From positions 1 through 64,000 of the forward strand of contig NZ_BOPO01000024.1 of NCBI RefSeq assembly GCF_017312725.1: DNA of 64,000 nt, written 5' to 3'. The notes beneath the pieces are model-generated. The model did no database searches. It saw only the letters and a list, made by a program, of their open reading frames with translations, and was not told the DNA's origin. Source of the DNA: Actinocatenispora comari. Lineage in GTDB: Bacteria; Actinomycetota; Actinomycetes; Mycobacteriales; Micromonosporaceae. The stretch's first letter is position 1; each line of letters begins with the position of its first letter. The position numbers and the translations under genes are program-made. Shown here piece after piece: positions 42,484-52,462 of this stretch.

Positions 42484-44061
42484 GTGAGCAGGCCAGGGTT
42501 CGTACTTGAGGTCGATGAGCGGACCCCACCGCTGCTGATCCACCAGGGCGAGGGGTTCCGGCTGGAGAATCTGCCGCTGGGCAGCAAGGTGATCTACGGG
42601 CCGGATCCGCTGCCCGGGCTGCGGGACGTGAACGCCGCGATCCGGCACGCGCTGCTGCACCCGCACGGGATGGAGCCGCTGCCGGAGCTGCTGAGGCCGG
42701 GCATGAAGCTGACGATCGCGTTCGACGACATCTCGCTGCCGCTGCCGCAGATGCAGACGCCGGACATCCGGCAGCGCATCCTCGAACACGTGCTCGAGCT
42801 CGCCGCCCGCAAGGGCGTCAACGACGTCGAACTGGTCGCGGCGAACGCGCTGCACCGGCGGATGACGCCGAGTGAGCTGAAGCGCGCGGTCGGCGAGCGG
42901 GTGTTCCGCGCGTTCTTCCCCGAGCACCTGCGCAACCACGACGCCGAGGACAAGGACAACATGGTCCACCTCGGCAAGACCGACCACGGTGAGGACGTGG
43001 AGCTCAACAAGCGGGCGATGGAGTCCGACCTGTTGATCTACGTCAACATCAACCTGACCCCGATGTCCGGTGGCCCGAAGTCGGTGTCGGTCGGGCTGGC
43101 CGGCTACAACAGCCTGCGCCACCACCACAACTCGCACGTGCTGAAGCACTCGCGGTCGTTCAACGACCCGCCGAACTCGGCGATGCACCACTCGTACAAC
43201 CGGATGGCCGACCTGCTCGGCGGGCACGTCAAGGTGTTCACCATCGAGACGAGCGTCAACAGCGAGTCGTTCCCGTCCGCGATGGGCTTCCTGAACAAGC
43301 GCGAGTGGGAGTGGAACCTCAAGGACCAGGCGTCCTACCTCGCGGTCAAGCGGGCCAACGAGATGCTGCCGACCAAGATGCGGCGCAAGGTCTGGCAGAG
43401 CCAGTACGCGCCGTACAAGATGACCGGCATCAACGCCGGTGCGCCGAGCGAGGTGCACCCGCTGACCATGGCTAAGGTGCACGAGCAGCAGCGGGTCGAG
43501 GTCAACGGCCAGGCCGACATCGGCGTGTTCGGCGTGCCGTTCATCTGCCCGTACAACGTCAACTCGATCATGAACCCGATCCTGGTGACGTCGATGGGAC
43601 TGGGCTACCAGTTCAACATGTACCTGAACAAGCCGATCGTGCGGCAGGGCGGCGTGGGCATCTTCTACCACCCGATGCCGAACGAGTTCCATCCGGTGCA
43701 CCACCCGAGCTACATCGACTTCTTCGAAGAGGTGCTCGCCGAGACGACCGACCCGGCGCAGCTGGAAGCCAAGTACGAGAAGCAGTTCGCGACCGACGAG
43801 TGGTACATCCACCTGTACCGCAACTCGTACGCGTACCACGGCGTGCACCCGTTCTACATGTGGTACTGGGCGTCGCACGCCATGGACCACCTGGGCGACG
43901 TGATCTTCGTCGGCGCGGACCGCAAGACCGCCGCACGGCTCGGTTTCCGTACCGCGACGACGCTGGGCGACGCGCTGGAGATGGCCAAGCACACGGTCGG
44001 GTCCAGCCCGGAGATCAGTTACCTGCACATGCCGCCGCTGACCCTCGCGGATGTGAGGTAG
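42484..44061 (+). CDS. LarA-like protein (DUF2088, nickel-dependent lactate racemase fold)
   Basis: A 525-residue protein whose N-terminal part resembles the LarA/DUF2088 domain: LRPGMKLTIAFDDISLPLPQMQTPDIRQRILEHVLELAARKGVNDVELVAANALHRRMTPSEL corresponds to the fold that in LarA binds the nickel-pincer cofactor (cited here as residues about 70-135). HHHNSHVLKHS and FHPVHHPSY are His-rich. LarA enzymes racemise or epimerise 2-hydroxy acids. No larB/C/E cofactor genes are nearby, so cofactor use is uncertain. GTG at 42484 has GGGAGG upstream. It is the third gene of the operon, and its four-base gap to the acyltransferase indicates coupling. Confidence 0.78.
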   Translation: MSRPGFVLEVDERTPPLLIHQGEGFRLENLPLGSKVIYGPDPLPGLRDVNAAIRHALLHPHGMEPLPELLRPGMKLTIAFDDISLPLPQMQTPDIRQRILEHVLELAARKGVNDVELVAANALHRRMTPSELKRAVGERVFRAFFPEHLRNHDAEDKDNMVHLGKTDHGEDVELNKRAMESDLLIYVNINLTPMSGGPKSVSVGLAGYNSLRHHHNSHVLKHSRSFNDPPNSAMHHSYNRMADLLGGHVKVFTIETSVNSESFPSAMGFLNKREWEWNLKDQASYLAVKRANEMLPTKMRRKVWQSQYAPYKMTGINAGAPSEVHPLTMAKVHEQQRVEVNGQADIGVFGVPFICPYNVNSIMNPILVTSMGLGYQFNMYLNKPIVRQGGVGIFYHPMPNEFHPVHHPSYIDFFEEVLAETTDPAQLEAKYEKQFATDEWYIHLYRNSYAYHGVHPFYMWYWASHAMDHLGDVIFVGADRKTAARLGFRTATTLGDALEMAKHTVGSSPEISYLHMPPLTLADVR

Positions 44062-44065
44062 TGCC

Positions 44066-45085
44066 ATGGGTCTGATCAGCGAGGCGAAGCTGCTGTCGCG
44101 GGGACGGGACTGGCGTGGCCGGTCCCGCACCCCCCGCTCGGCCGAGCCGTGGGCGCCCAAGCACGAGCCGAAGGAGTTCCCGACCGCGTGGGCGCGCACC
44201 CCGGTCACCGGCATCGTGCGTACCGCGATCCAGCGTGGCGTGCTCAAGCCGGTGGCGTGGAGCCAGACCCGGGTCACCGTCGAGGGCCGGGAGTACCTGG
44301 ACGGGCTGCGCGGCCCGGCGATCTTCATCGCCAACCACTCCAGTCACCTCGACACGCCGATGATCCTCGGCTCGCTGCCGCGCCGGTTCACCGACCGGCT
44401 GGCGGTGGGCGCCGCGGCCGACTACTTCTTCGACGCCCGCTGGCGCGCGTTCACCACCGCGCTGGTGTTCAACACCTTCCCGGTGGAGCGGTACGGGTCG
44501 CGCCGGCTGCGCGGGCTCGCCGGCCGGCTGGTCGACGACGCCTGGTCGCTGCTGCTGTTCCCGGAGGGCACCCGGTCGCAGGACGGCTGGATGAACCCGT
44601 TCAAGGTGGGTGCCGCGGCGCTGTGCATCTCCAAGGGCATCCCGTGCGTGCCGATCTCGCTGCGCGGCACGTACGGCGCGATGCCGCGCGGCCGCAACTG
44701 GCCGCGGCCGGGCCGACCGAAGGTCGTCATCCGGTACGGCCGGCCGATGCGTGCCGAGGCCGGCGAGGGCGTGCGTGACTTCAGCTTCCGGATGATGTCC
44801 GAGGTCACCCGGCTGTGGAACGAGGAGGAGCTCGGCTGGTACGAGGCGCTGCGCGCGTCCGCGGCCGGCCAGCTGTCCGCCCCGACCGGGCCGAAGGCCA
44901 TCGGCGCCGAGGAGACGCCGGCGATCGAGGCGGCACCGGCCACCGGTACCGACATCGAGGCGGCGGCCGCCGGTACCGACGTGGTGCCGGCCGAGCCGGA
45001 GGACGCGTCCCGGTGGCGCCGGATCTGGGAGTCCACCCGGCCACTGGACGACGAGCGTCCCCGCCCGGTCTGGCCCGGCCGCTGA
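44066..45085 (+). CDS. 1-acylglycerol-3-phosphate acyltransferase-like (PlsC family)
   Basis: A 339-residue PlsC-family acyltransferase that should esterify an acyl group onto a glycerophosphate-type or similar hydroxyl. The catalytic HX4D is H91-S-S-H-L-D96 in IANHSSHLDTP. The acceptor-binding motif is LLFPEGTRSQDG, followed by IPCVPISLRGTYGAMPRG. The C-terminal 75 residues are an acidic Ala/Thr/Pro tail. It has a membrane-associated amphipathic character but no clear spanning helix. It follows the LarA-like gene by four bases and closes the operon; a strong hairpin at 45174-45203 ends transcription. Confidence 0.9.
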   Translation: MGLISEAKLLSRGRDWRGRSRTPRSAEPWAPKHEPKEFPTAWARTPVTGIVRTAIQRGVLKPVAWSQTRVTVEGREYLDGLRGPAIFIANHSSHLDTPMILGSLPRRFTDRLAVGAAADYFFDARWRAFTTALVFNTFPVERYGSRRLRGLAGRLVDDAWSLLLFPEGTRSQDGWMNPFKVGAAALCISKGIPCVPISLRGTYGAMPRGRNWPRPGRPKVVIRYGRPMRAEAGEGVRDFSFRMMSEVTRLWNEEELGWYEALRASAAGQLSAPTGPKAIGAEETPAIEAAPATGTDIEAAAAGTDVVPAEPEDASRWRRIWESTRPLDDERPRPVWPGR

Positions 45086-45177
45086 GTCACCGGCGGCCCG
45101 CCGCTGAGCCACCGGCGGCCCGCCGCTGAGCCACCGGCGGCCCGCCGCCGAGCGGCCCGGCCGCTGAGCCACGGCGG
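45079..45177 (+). repeat. 22-bp tandem array overlapping the plsC-like gene end
   Basis: Units at 45079-45100, 45101-45122 and 45123-45144 are near-identical 22-bp copies, followed by degenerate remnants up to 45177. The first unit contains the stop codon (45083-45085), so each unit repeats the gene end including CTGAG. The CCGC/GCGG ends can pair weakly. Confidence 0.8.
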
Positions 45178-45203
45178 GTACCTGCCTCCCGGCAGGTACC
45201 CGC
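45174..45203 (+). terminator. Terminator of the four-gene lipid-type operon
   Basis: GCGGGTACCTGCC (45174-45186) pairs perfectly over 13 bp with GGCAGGTACCCGC (45191-45203) around TCCC. This is a strong factor-independent-type hairpin 90 bp past the acyltransferase stop. It separates the operon from the AraC-family gene. Confidence 0.85.
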
Positions 45204-45303
45204 GCCCGCCAGGCCTGCCGTCCCCGGTACCGACCGGTTAGATTCTCGTTGCGGCGCCGGCTCGGCCACCAACCCCCCGCCGGTCCGGCGCCGCGGAGGC
45301 CAC

Positions 45304-46245
45304 ATGGGCACCGACGCGCTGCCGGTGCACCGCCTGGCGGTGCCGGATCCGGAGCTGCTGCCGTTCGCGATCGGCTCCTTCGACGAGATCGGCCCGCTGT
45401 CGCGGGCCCGCTTCGCCCATCGGCATCGCTTCCACGAGATCGTGTTCGTCACCGGCGGCCACGGCGAGCACCTGGTCGACTTCGTCCCCCACCCGGTGCG
45501 ACCGCCGCAGCTGTGCGTGCTGGTACCGGGGCAGGTGCACGCCTGGGCGGCGACCGGGCTGACCGGCCAGGTGGTGCTGTTCGGCGACGAGTTCCTGCGC
45601 GACGCGCCCGGCGACCGGGCAGCGCTGCAGTGGCTGGGCCACCGGCCCGGGCCGACCCCGACCGGCGCCGACGCCGACCGGCTGGCCACCGTCCTCGCCG
45701 AGCTGACCGGCGAGTACCGGCAGCGCGCCGCCGGCCACGTCGACATCCTGCGCGCCCTGCTGCACGTGCTGATCCGCCGAGCACTGCGGCTGCCGGGCCA
45801 CTCCCCTGCCGCGCCGGTGCTCGGCCCCCGGGCGACGCTGGCCCGCGAGTTCGCCCGGCTGCTCGCCGGTCCGGACCCGCTGCTCGGCCCGGTCGCCGGG
45901 TACGCGCACCGGCTGGGCGTGTCGCCCAGCGGCCTCGCCGAGGCGGTACGGCAGGCGACCGGCGCACCGCCCGGTACCTGGATCCGCCGGGCCCGGGTAC
46001 TGGAGGCGAGGCGACTGCTCGCCGGTACCGACCTGACCGTGGCGGCGGTCGCCGCCCGGGTCGGGATCGCCGACGCCGCCTACTTCTGCCGGTTCTTCCG
46101 CCGGCAGACCGGGCAGAGCCCGGGCGGCTACCGGCGGCAGGTTCGCGCACCCGGCCGCGATCCCGCCGGCCCGGCGCCGCGTGCCGGTGGAAAGCACCAC
46201 GATCACGGCGAGCAGTCCATCGACCGGGTGCCGCCGCGGCCCTAG
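45304..46245 (+). CDS. AraC-family transcriptional regulator
   Basis: A 313-residue AraC regulator with an N-terminal cupin sensor (about 25-105: FAHRHRFHEIVFVTGGHGEHLVDF, PPQLCVLVPGQVHAWAATG) and two C-terminal HTH motifs (LLGPVAGYAHRLGVSPSGLAEAVRQATG and LTVAAVAARVGIADAAYFCRFFRRQTGQSPGGYRRQ). The pocket His pair suggests a small ligand. ATG at 45304 follows GGAGG at short spacing; a -10-like TAGATT is at 45239-45244. It precedes the secreted intradiol dioxygenase by 39 bp on the same strand, so it probably controls that gene and responds to an aromatic or plant-polymer signal (inference). Confidence 0.88.
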   Translation: MGTDALPVHRLAVPDPELLPFAIGSFDEIGPLSRARFAHRHRFHEIVFVTGGHGEHLVDFVPHPVRPPQLCVLVPGQVHAWAATGLTGQVVLFGDEFLRDAPGDRAALQWLGHRPGPTPTGADADRLATVLAELTGEYRQRAAGHVDILRALLHVLIRRALRLPGHSPAAPVLGPRATLAREFARLLAGPDPLLGPVAGYAHRLGVSPSGLAEAVRQATGAPPGTWIRRARVLEARRLLAGTDLTVAAVAARVGIADAAYFCRFFRRQTGQSPGGYRRQVRAPGRDPAGPAPRAGGKHHDHGEQSIDRVPPRP

Positions 46246-46284
46246 CGTCGGCGGCGTCCCCCACCCCGCCCACCGGAGGTTCCG

Positions 46285-47109
46285 ATGGCCGACGACGCTC
46301 CCCGCTCCCCCCGACTCAGCCGCAAGCAACTGCTCAGGGCCGCCGCCGTGGCGCTGCCCGCCACCGCGATCGCCGGTGTGGCGGTTCCGGCGCTGGCGGA
46401 TCCGGCCCGGCGCGACACCGCCCGTACGCTCGATCCGACGCCGCAGTGCACCGACGGCGACGAGACACCCGAGCAGATCGAGGGCCCGTACTTCAAGCCG
46501 AACTCGCCGCTGCGCACCTCGCTGCGCGAACCGGGCCTGCCCGGCACGCTGCTCACCGCGTCCGGGTACGTGTTCGGGCGGACCTGCCAGCCGCTGGCCG
46601 GCGTGCTGCTCGACTGGTGGCAGGCCGACGACGACGGCGCGTACGACATGACCGGGTTCCGGCTGCGCGGCCACCAGCTGTCCGGCGACGACGGCAGCTA
46701 CCACCTGGAGACGATCGTGCCGGGGCTCTATCCCGGCCGTACCAGGCATCTGCACGTCAAGCTGCAGGCGCCCGGCGAGCCGGTGCTGACCACCCAGCTG
46801 TACTTCCCGGGCGAGCCGCGCAACAGCACCGACAGCATCTTCGACGCCCGGCTGCTGATGACCATGCGCACCAGCGGCGACGAGCGGGAGGGGACGTTCG
46901 ACTTCGTGCTGGACGTGACCGGCGGTGGCAGCCCGGCACCGACCCCGACCGGCACCTCGCAGCCGGGCGGGACGTGGACCGAGGGGGCGAGCTACCAGGT
47001 CGGCGACGTGGTCACCTACGCCGGTGGGCAGTACCGGTGCCGGCAGGCGCACACCGCCTTCGCCGGCTGGGAGCCGCCGAACGTGCCGGCCCTGTGGCAG
47101 CAGCTCTGA
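46285..47109 (+). CDS. Secreted intradiol dioxygenase with C-terminal CBM5/12-like module
   Basis: A 274-residue exported enzyme. The signal (SRKQLLRAAAVALPATAIAGVAVPALA) has a twin basic start and a Tat-like shape. Residues about 55-215 match intradiol ring-cleavage dioxygenases: EGPYF, LLDWWQADDDGAYD with Y120, GLYPGRTRHLHVK with Y149, H155 and H157, the non-haem Fe(III) ligands. A Pro/Thr linker (228-238) leads to a 40-residue carbohydrate-binding-type domain, WTEGASYQVGDVVTYAGGQYRCRQAHTAFAGWEP in outline. The same build was described for SACTE_2871 of a biomass-degrading Streptomyces. It likely opens catechol rings of lignin-like or plant phenolics at polymer surfaces. Confidence 0.9.
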   Translation: MADDAPRSPRLSRKQLLRAAAVALPATAIAGVAVPALADPARRDTARTLDPTPQCTDGDETPEQIEGPYFKPNSPLRTSLREPGLPGTLLTASGYVFGRTCQPLAGVLLDWWQADDDGAYDMTGFRLRGHQLSGDDGSYHLETIVPGLYPGRTRHLHVKLQAPGEPVLTTQLYFPGEPRNSTDSIFDARLLMTMRTSGDEREGTFDFVLDVTGGGSPAPTPTGTSQPGGTWTEGASYQVGDVVTYAGGQYRCRQAHTAFAGWEPPNVPALWQQL

Positions 47110-47170
47110 CCCGACTCACCGGTACGGTCCCGTCGGCGCGACGCCGGCGGGACCGCCGTCGTTCAGCGGT

Positions 47171-47491
47171 TCAGCGGGCCAGCGCGGTGCGGCCCATCGA
47201 GCGCCACAGCGAAGGGCCGCCGTGCATGTTCTCGGTCAGTTCGCGCTCCCAGCCGTTCTCGACCGGCACGCCGGCCTCGCGGCAGGCGGCCCGGGCGACG
47301 TCGGTGGCGGGCGCGAGCTGGTCGCCCCAGGTGCCGTCCTCGCCGACCAGCACGATCCGCGCGCCGCGACGACCGACGTACTCGATCACGGCGGTCGCAC
47401 CGTCGTGCTCACTGGTGAACGCCTTGAGTCCCGCCACGATCCCGGAGGGGACCTGTTCGGACTCCGTTGAAGCCATGGGGGTATCTGGCAT
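47171..47491 (-). CDS. Conserved actinobacterial protein of unknown function
   Basis: A 106-residue small soluble protein. The central part, GIVAGLKAFTSEHDGATAVIEYVGRRGARIVLVGEDGTWGD in outline, is shared by many actinobacterial proteins found near ctaB/tkt; no function is known to me. No Cys pair, HTH or membrane segment is seen. ATG at 47491 lies seven bases after TAGCCT (47499-47504 on the minus strand), which fits a leaderless message; ATG 47476 would be the alternative. It lies downstream of ctaB on the same strand after about 190 bp without other genes. Confidence 0.7.
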   Translation of the reverse strand: MPDTPMASTESEQVPSGIVAGLKAFTSEHDGATAVIEYVGRRGARIVLVGEDGTWGDQLAPATDVARAACREAGVPVENGWERELTENMHGGPSLWRSMGRTALAR

Positions 47492-47679
47492 GTCAGTGAG
47501 GCTAGGCAGTCGATGCGCACCCCGCGGCGGAACTCGTCAAAAGCTGTGATGCGACTTACTGTTCACCGGCCCGTTACCGCCGGTTTCGTCCGGTCCGCGA
47601 GCGCGTTCTCGACCACCACATCGATGGGCATGACATCCCTCACCCGGGGGCCCCGTTCGGTGCCCGCCACGGGAAGCCG

Positions 47680-48639
47680 CTACAGGAACGCGTCGACGGC
47701 CAGCGCGATGAACAGCAGCGTCAGGTAGGTGATCGACCAGTGGAACAGGTACATCGGCTTGATCTTCTGGCCGCGCTTCTCGCGGTGCAGCAGCCGGTGC
47801 ACCTCGAACAGGAACAGCGCGCCGAGCACCACCGCGACCGCGCCGTAGACCCAGCTGGTCGCGAGCGGCCAGAGCGCGATCGAGCAGGCGACCATCAACC
47901 ATGAGTAGATCGCCGACTCCACCAGCACCCGGCGCAGCGAGGCGACCACCGGCAGCATCGGCACCCCGGCGGCGGCGTAGTCCTTCTTGAACTTGATCGC
48001 CAGCGCCCAGAAGTGCGGTGGCTGCCAGAAGAACACCACCGCGAACACCAGCCACGGCGTGATGCCCAGGCCGCCGGTCACCGCCGCCCAACCGATCAGT
48101 ACCGGCGCGCTGCCGCAGGCGCCGCCCCAGAACGTGTTGGCCGCGGTGCGCCGCTTCAGCAGCAGCGTGTAGACCACGTCGTAGTAGAAGATCGCGGCGA
48201 GGGTCAGCCCGCCGGCCAACCAGTTGGTGGTCAGCCCGATCAGCAGCACCGAGGTGACCCCGATGACCAGCCCGAACACCAGCGCCGAACGCGGCGAGAC
48301 GGTGTGCCGCACCAGCGGGCGGGTGGAGGTGCGCCGCATCACCTGGTCGATGTCGCGGTCGATGTAGCAGTTGAGCGCGTTGGCGCTGCCGGCGGCGAGC
48401 GCGCCGCCCAACACCACGACCACCATCGTGACGATGCTCGGCAGCCCGTGCGCGGCGAGGAACATGGCCGGCACGGTGGTGATCAGCAGCAGCTCGATGA
48501 TGCGCGGCTTGGTCAGCGCCAGGTAGGCGGAGAACACCGCCTTCGCGCGCGCGGCACGCGTCGGCGTCGAGGCGACGGCCGGGGCGGTCTCCGCGGACTG
48601 CTGCGCGTCGGAGGCTTCGCGGTCGGCGACCGTACTCAC
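47680..48639 (-). CDS. ctaB: Protohaem IX farnesyltransferase (CtaB)
   Basis: A 319-residue polytopic prenyltransferase that makes haem O from haem B and farnesyl-PP. Two Asp-rich segments, [20 protein letters not shown] and a second after [18 protein letters not shown], match UbiA-type enzymes, together with [27 protein letters not shown] specific to CtaB. Nine membrane segments are likely. GTG at 48639 is preferred because GGAAGGTGG stands 10 bases before it and it gives a normal N-terminus; ATG 48663 would add eight residues. Transcribed divergently from tkt. Product feeds CtaA at 37.6 kb. Confidence 0.94.
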   Translation of the reverse strand: MSTVADREASDAQQSAETAPAVASTPTRAARAKAVFSAYLALTKPRIIELLLITTVPAMFLAAHGLPSIVTMVVVVLGGALAAGSANALNCYIDRDIDQVMRRTSTRPLVRHTVSPRSALVFGLVIGVTSVLLIGLTTNWLAGGLTLAAIFYYDVVYTLLLKRRTAANTFWGGACGSAPVLIGWAAVTGGLGITPWLVFAVVFFWQPPHFWALAIKFKKDYAAAGVPMLPVVASLRRVLVESAIYSWLMVACSIALWPLATSWVYGAVAVVLGALFLFEVHRLLHREKRGQKIKPMYLFHWSITYLTLLFIALAVDAFL

Positions 48640-49078
48640 GCGGATCCAGCCACCTTCCGGCATCGGGACGAGGAGTGCTCCTGCGGACTGCACCGGAGCC
48701 GTACTACGTGTCGTAGAACAGACTAGTGCGGCTCGGTGCGCCGGCTGCGGCAGGGTGCCGGATTCGGCGCGCCCACCCCACCCCGGGGGACGGTGGCGAG
48801 CCGGTCACCCCCGGTACCGACCGACCCCCCGGGACACGGCCGCGAGTCGCGATGGGAAACGATGGACAAACGATTGCCGAACAGCGGCGTCGAAGACCGG
48901 CAGGGTGCGTTTCCCCTGTCTACAGGTTGACACGGGGTCCAGCAGGTGGCACGCGAGGGATCCCACCACGCTGCGTGCGCGGCGTGGGTAGGGTCGACCT
49001 GGTGGGTTTCAGGCGGGCACGTGCACGCACGCCGCACCCACCGGTTCGAAGCAACGTTGAGGACAGGAGAGCCATCCC
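48640..49078. promoter_or_regulatory. Divergent ctaB/tkt intergenic region
   Basis: This gap of about 440 bp holds no convincing gene. For ctaB an inverted repeat CTACG-N3-CGTAG (48704-48716) lies about 70 bp upstream. On the tkt side a palindrome CCTGT-CT-ACAGG (48915-48926) abuts TTGACA (48927-48932), a good -35, though no clear -10 follows at 17 bp. The ribosome site AGGAGA is 8 bases before the tkt GTG. The palindromes are candidate operators for central carbon or respiratory control. Confidence 0.45.
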
Positions 49079-51172
<2,094 letters not shown>

Positions 51173-51284
51173 CCGGGAACGTTTGACGTCGGGTTTCTCG
51201 TTGAACCCATAGAGGGAACAGACACGAACGCAGCCGCGCGCCCCGCCGGCGGGCATGGCGAGCGGCAGGAGGTGAAAGCGCATC

Positions 51285-52391
51285 ATGACCGACCGACTCG
51301 CCGAACTGTCCGCAGCCGGGGTGGCGCTGTGGCTCGACGACATCTCCCGGCAACGGCTCGTCTCGGGCAACCTGGACGAGCTGCGCCGGGACAAGCACGT
51401 CGTCGGGGTCACCAGCAACCCGACGATCTTCGCCAAGGCGTTGGCGGGTGCCGACGCGTACGCCGCGCAGGTCGCCGACCTGGCTCGCCGCGGGGTCTCG
51501 CTGGACGAGGCCACCCGGATGATCACCACCTACGACGTGCGCTGGGCCTGCGACGTGCTGCGCCCGGAGTACGACGCGAGCGACGGGGTCGACGGCCGGG
51601 TCTCGCTGGAGGTCGACCCGCGGCTCGCGCACGAGACGGACAAGACCGTCGCCGAGGCCGCCGCGCTGTGGTGGCTGGTGGACCGGCCGAACCTGTTCAT
51701 CAAGATCCCGGCGACGCCGGAAGGCGTGCCGGCGATCACCGCCACCCTGGCGCAGGGCATCAGCGTCAACGTGACGCTGATCTTCGGCCTGGAGCGGTAC
51801 GCCGAGGTGATCGACGCGTTCTTCGCCGGGCTGGAGCAGGCCAAGGCGAACGGGCACGACCTGTCCACGCTGGCCAGCGTCGCCTCGTTCTTCGTCTCCC
51901 GGGTCGACACCGAGGTGGACAAGCGCCTGGACGCGATCGGCGGCCCGGAGGCGGACAAGCTGCGGGCGACCGCGGCGATCGCCAACGCCCGGCTCGCCTA
52001 CCAGCTGTACGAGCAGAAGTTCGGCTCCGACCGGTGGAAGGCGCTGGCCGCGGCCGGGGCGAAGCCGCAGCGGCCGCTGTGGGCCTCCACCAGCACCAAG
52101 GACCCGAACCTGCGCGACACCCTGTATGTCGAGGAGCTCGTCGCGCCGGGCGTGGTGAACACCGCGCCGGAGAAGACCATCTTCGCCTACGCCGACCACG
52201 GCGAGACCCGCGGCGACACCATCACCGGCAACTACGCCGACGCGCAGCAGGTGATGGAGTCGCTCACGGCGCTGGGCGTCGACTTCGACGACGTGACGGC
52301 GGTGCTGGAGCGCGAGGGCGTGGAGAAGTTCGAGAAGAGCTGGCAGGAGCTGCTGGACAGCGTGTCCGACCAGCTCGGCCAGGCGAAGTGA
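51285..52391 (+). CDS. tal: Transaldolase
   Basis: A 368-residue transaldolase of the long actinobacterial type, transferring dihydroxyacetone units from sedoheptulose-7-P. The Schiff-base Lys is in [12 protein letters not shown]; the [14 protein letters not shown] and [14 protein letters not shown] segments are typical, and [18 protein letters not shown] is characteristic of actinobacterial enzymes. ATG at 51285 has a very strong AGGAGGTGA. The 112-bp gap after tkt contains GGGTT-N8-AACCC (51191-51208), which may be a processing hairpin. It is part of the pentose phosphate operon. Confidence 0.97.
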   Translation: MTDRLAELSAAGVALWLDDISRQRLVSGNLDELRRDKHVVGVTSNPTIFAKALAGADAYAAQVADLARRGVSLDEATRMITTYDVRWACDVLRPEYDASDGVDGRVSLEVDPRLAHETDKTVAEAAALWWLVDRPNLFIKIPATPEGVPAITATLAQGISVNVTLIFGLERYAEVIDAFFAGLEQAKANGHDLSTLASVASFFVSRVDTEVDKRLDAIGGPEADKLRATAAIANARLAYQLYEQKFGSDRWKALAAAGAKPQRPLWASTSTKDPNLRDTLYVEELVAPGVVNTAPEKTIFAYADHGETRGDTITGNYADAQQVMESLTALGVDFDDVTAVLEREGVEKFEKSWQELLDSVSDQLGQAK

Positions 52392-52462
52392 CCGCATCCG
52401 CGGACGAACCCGCGGCCGCCGGGCGCACCCGCCCGGCGGCCACCGATGCAGGGAGGGCACCA

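Noticed and set aside
48640-49078. Small RNA or riboswitch before tkt
   Set aside because: Palindromes are present, but no known riboswitch core or long conserved structure could be recognised by eye.
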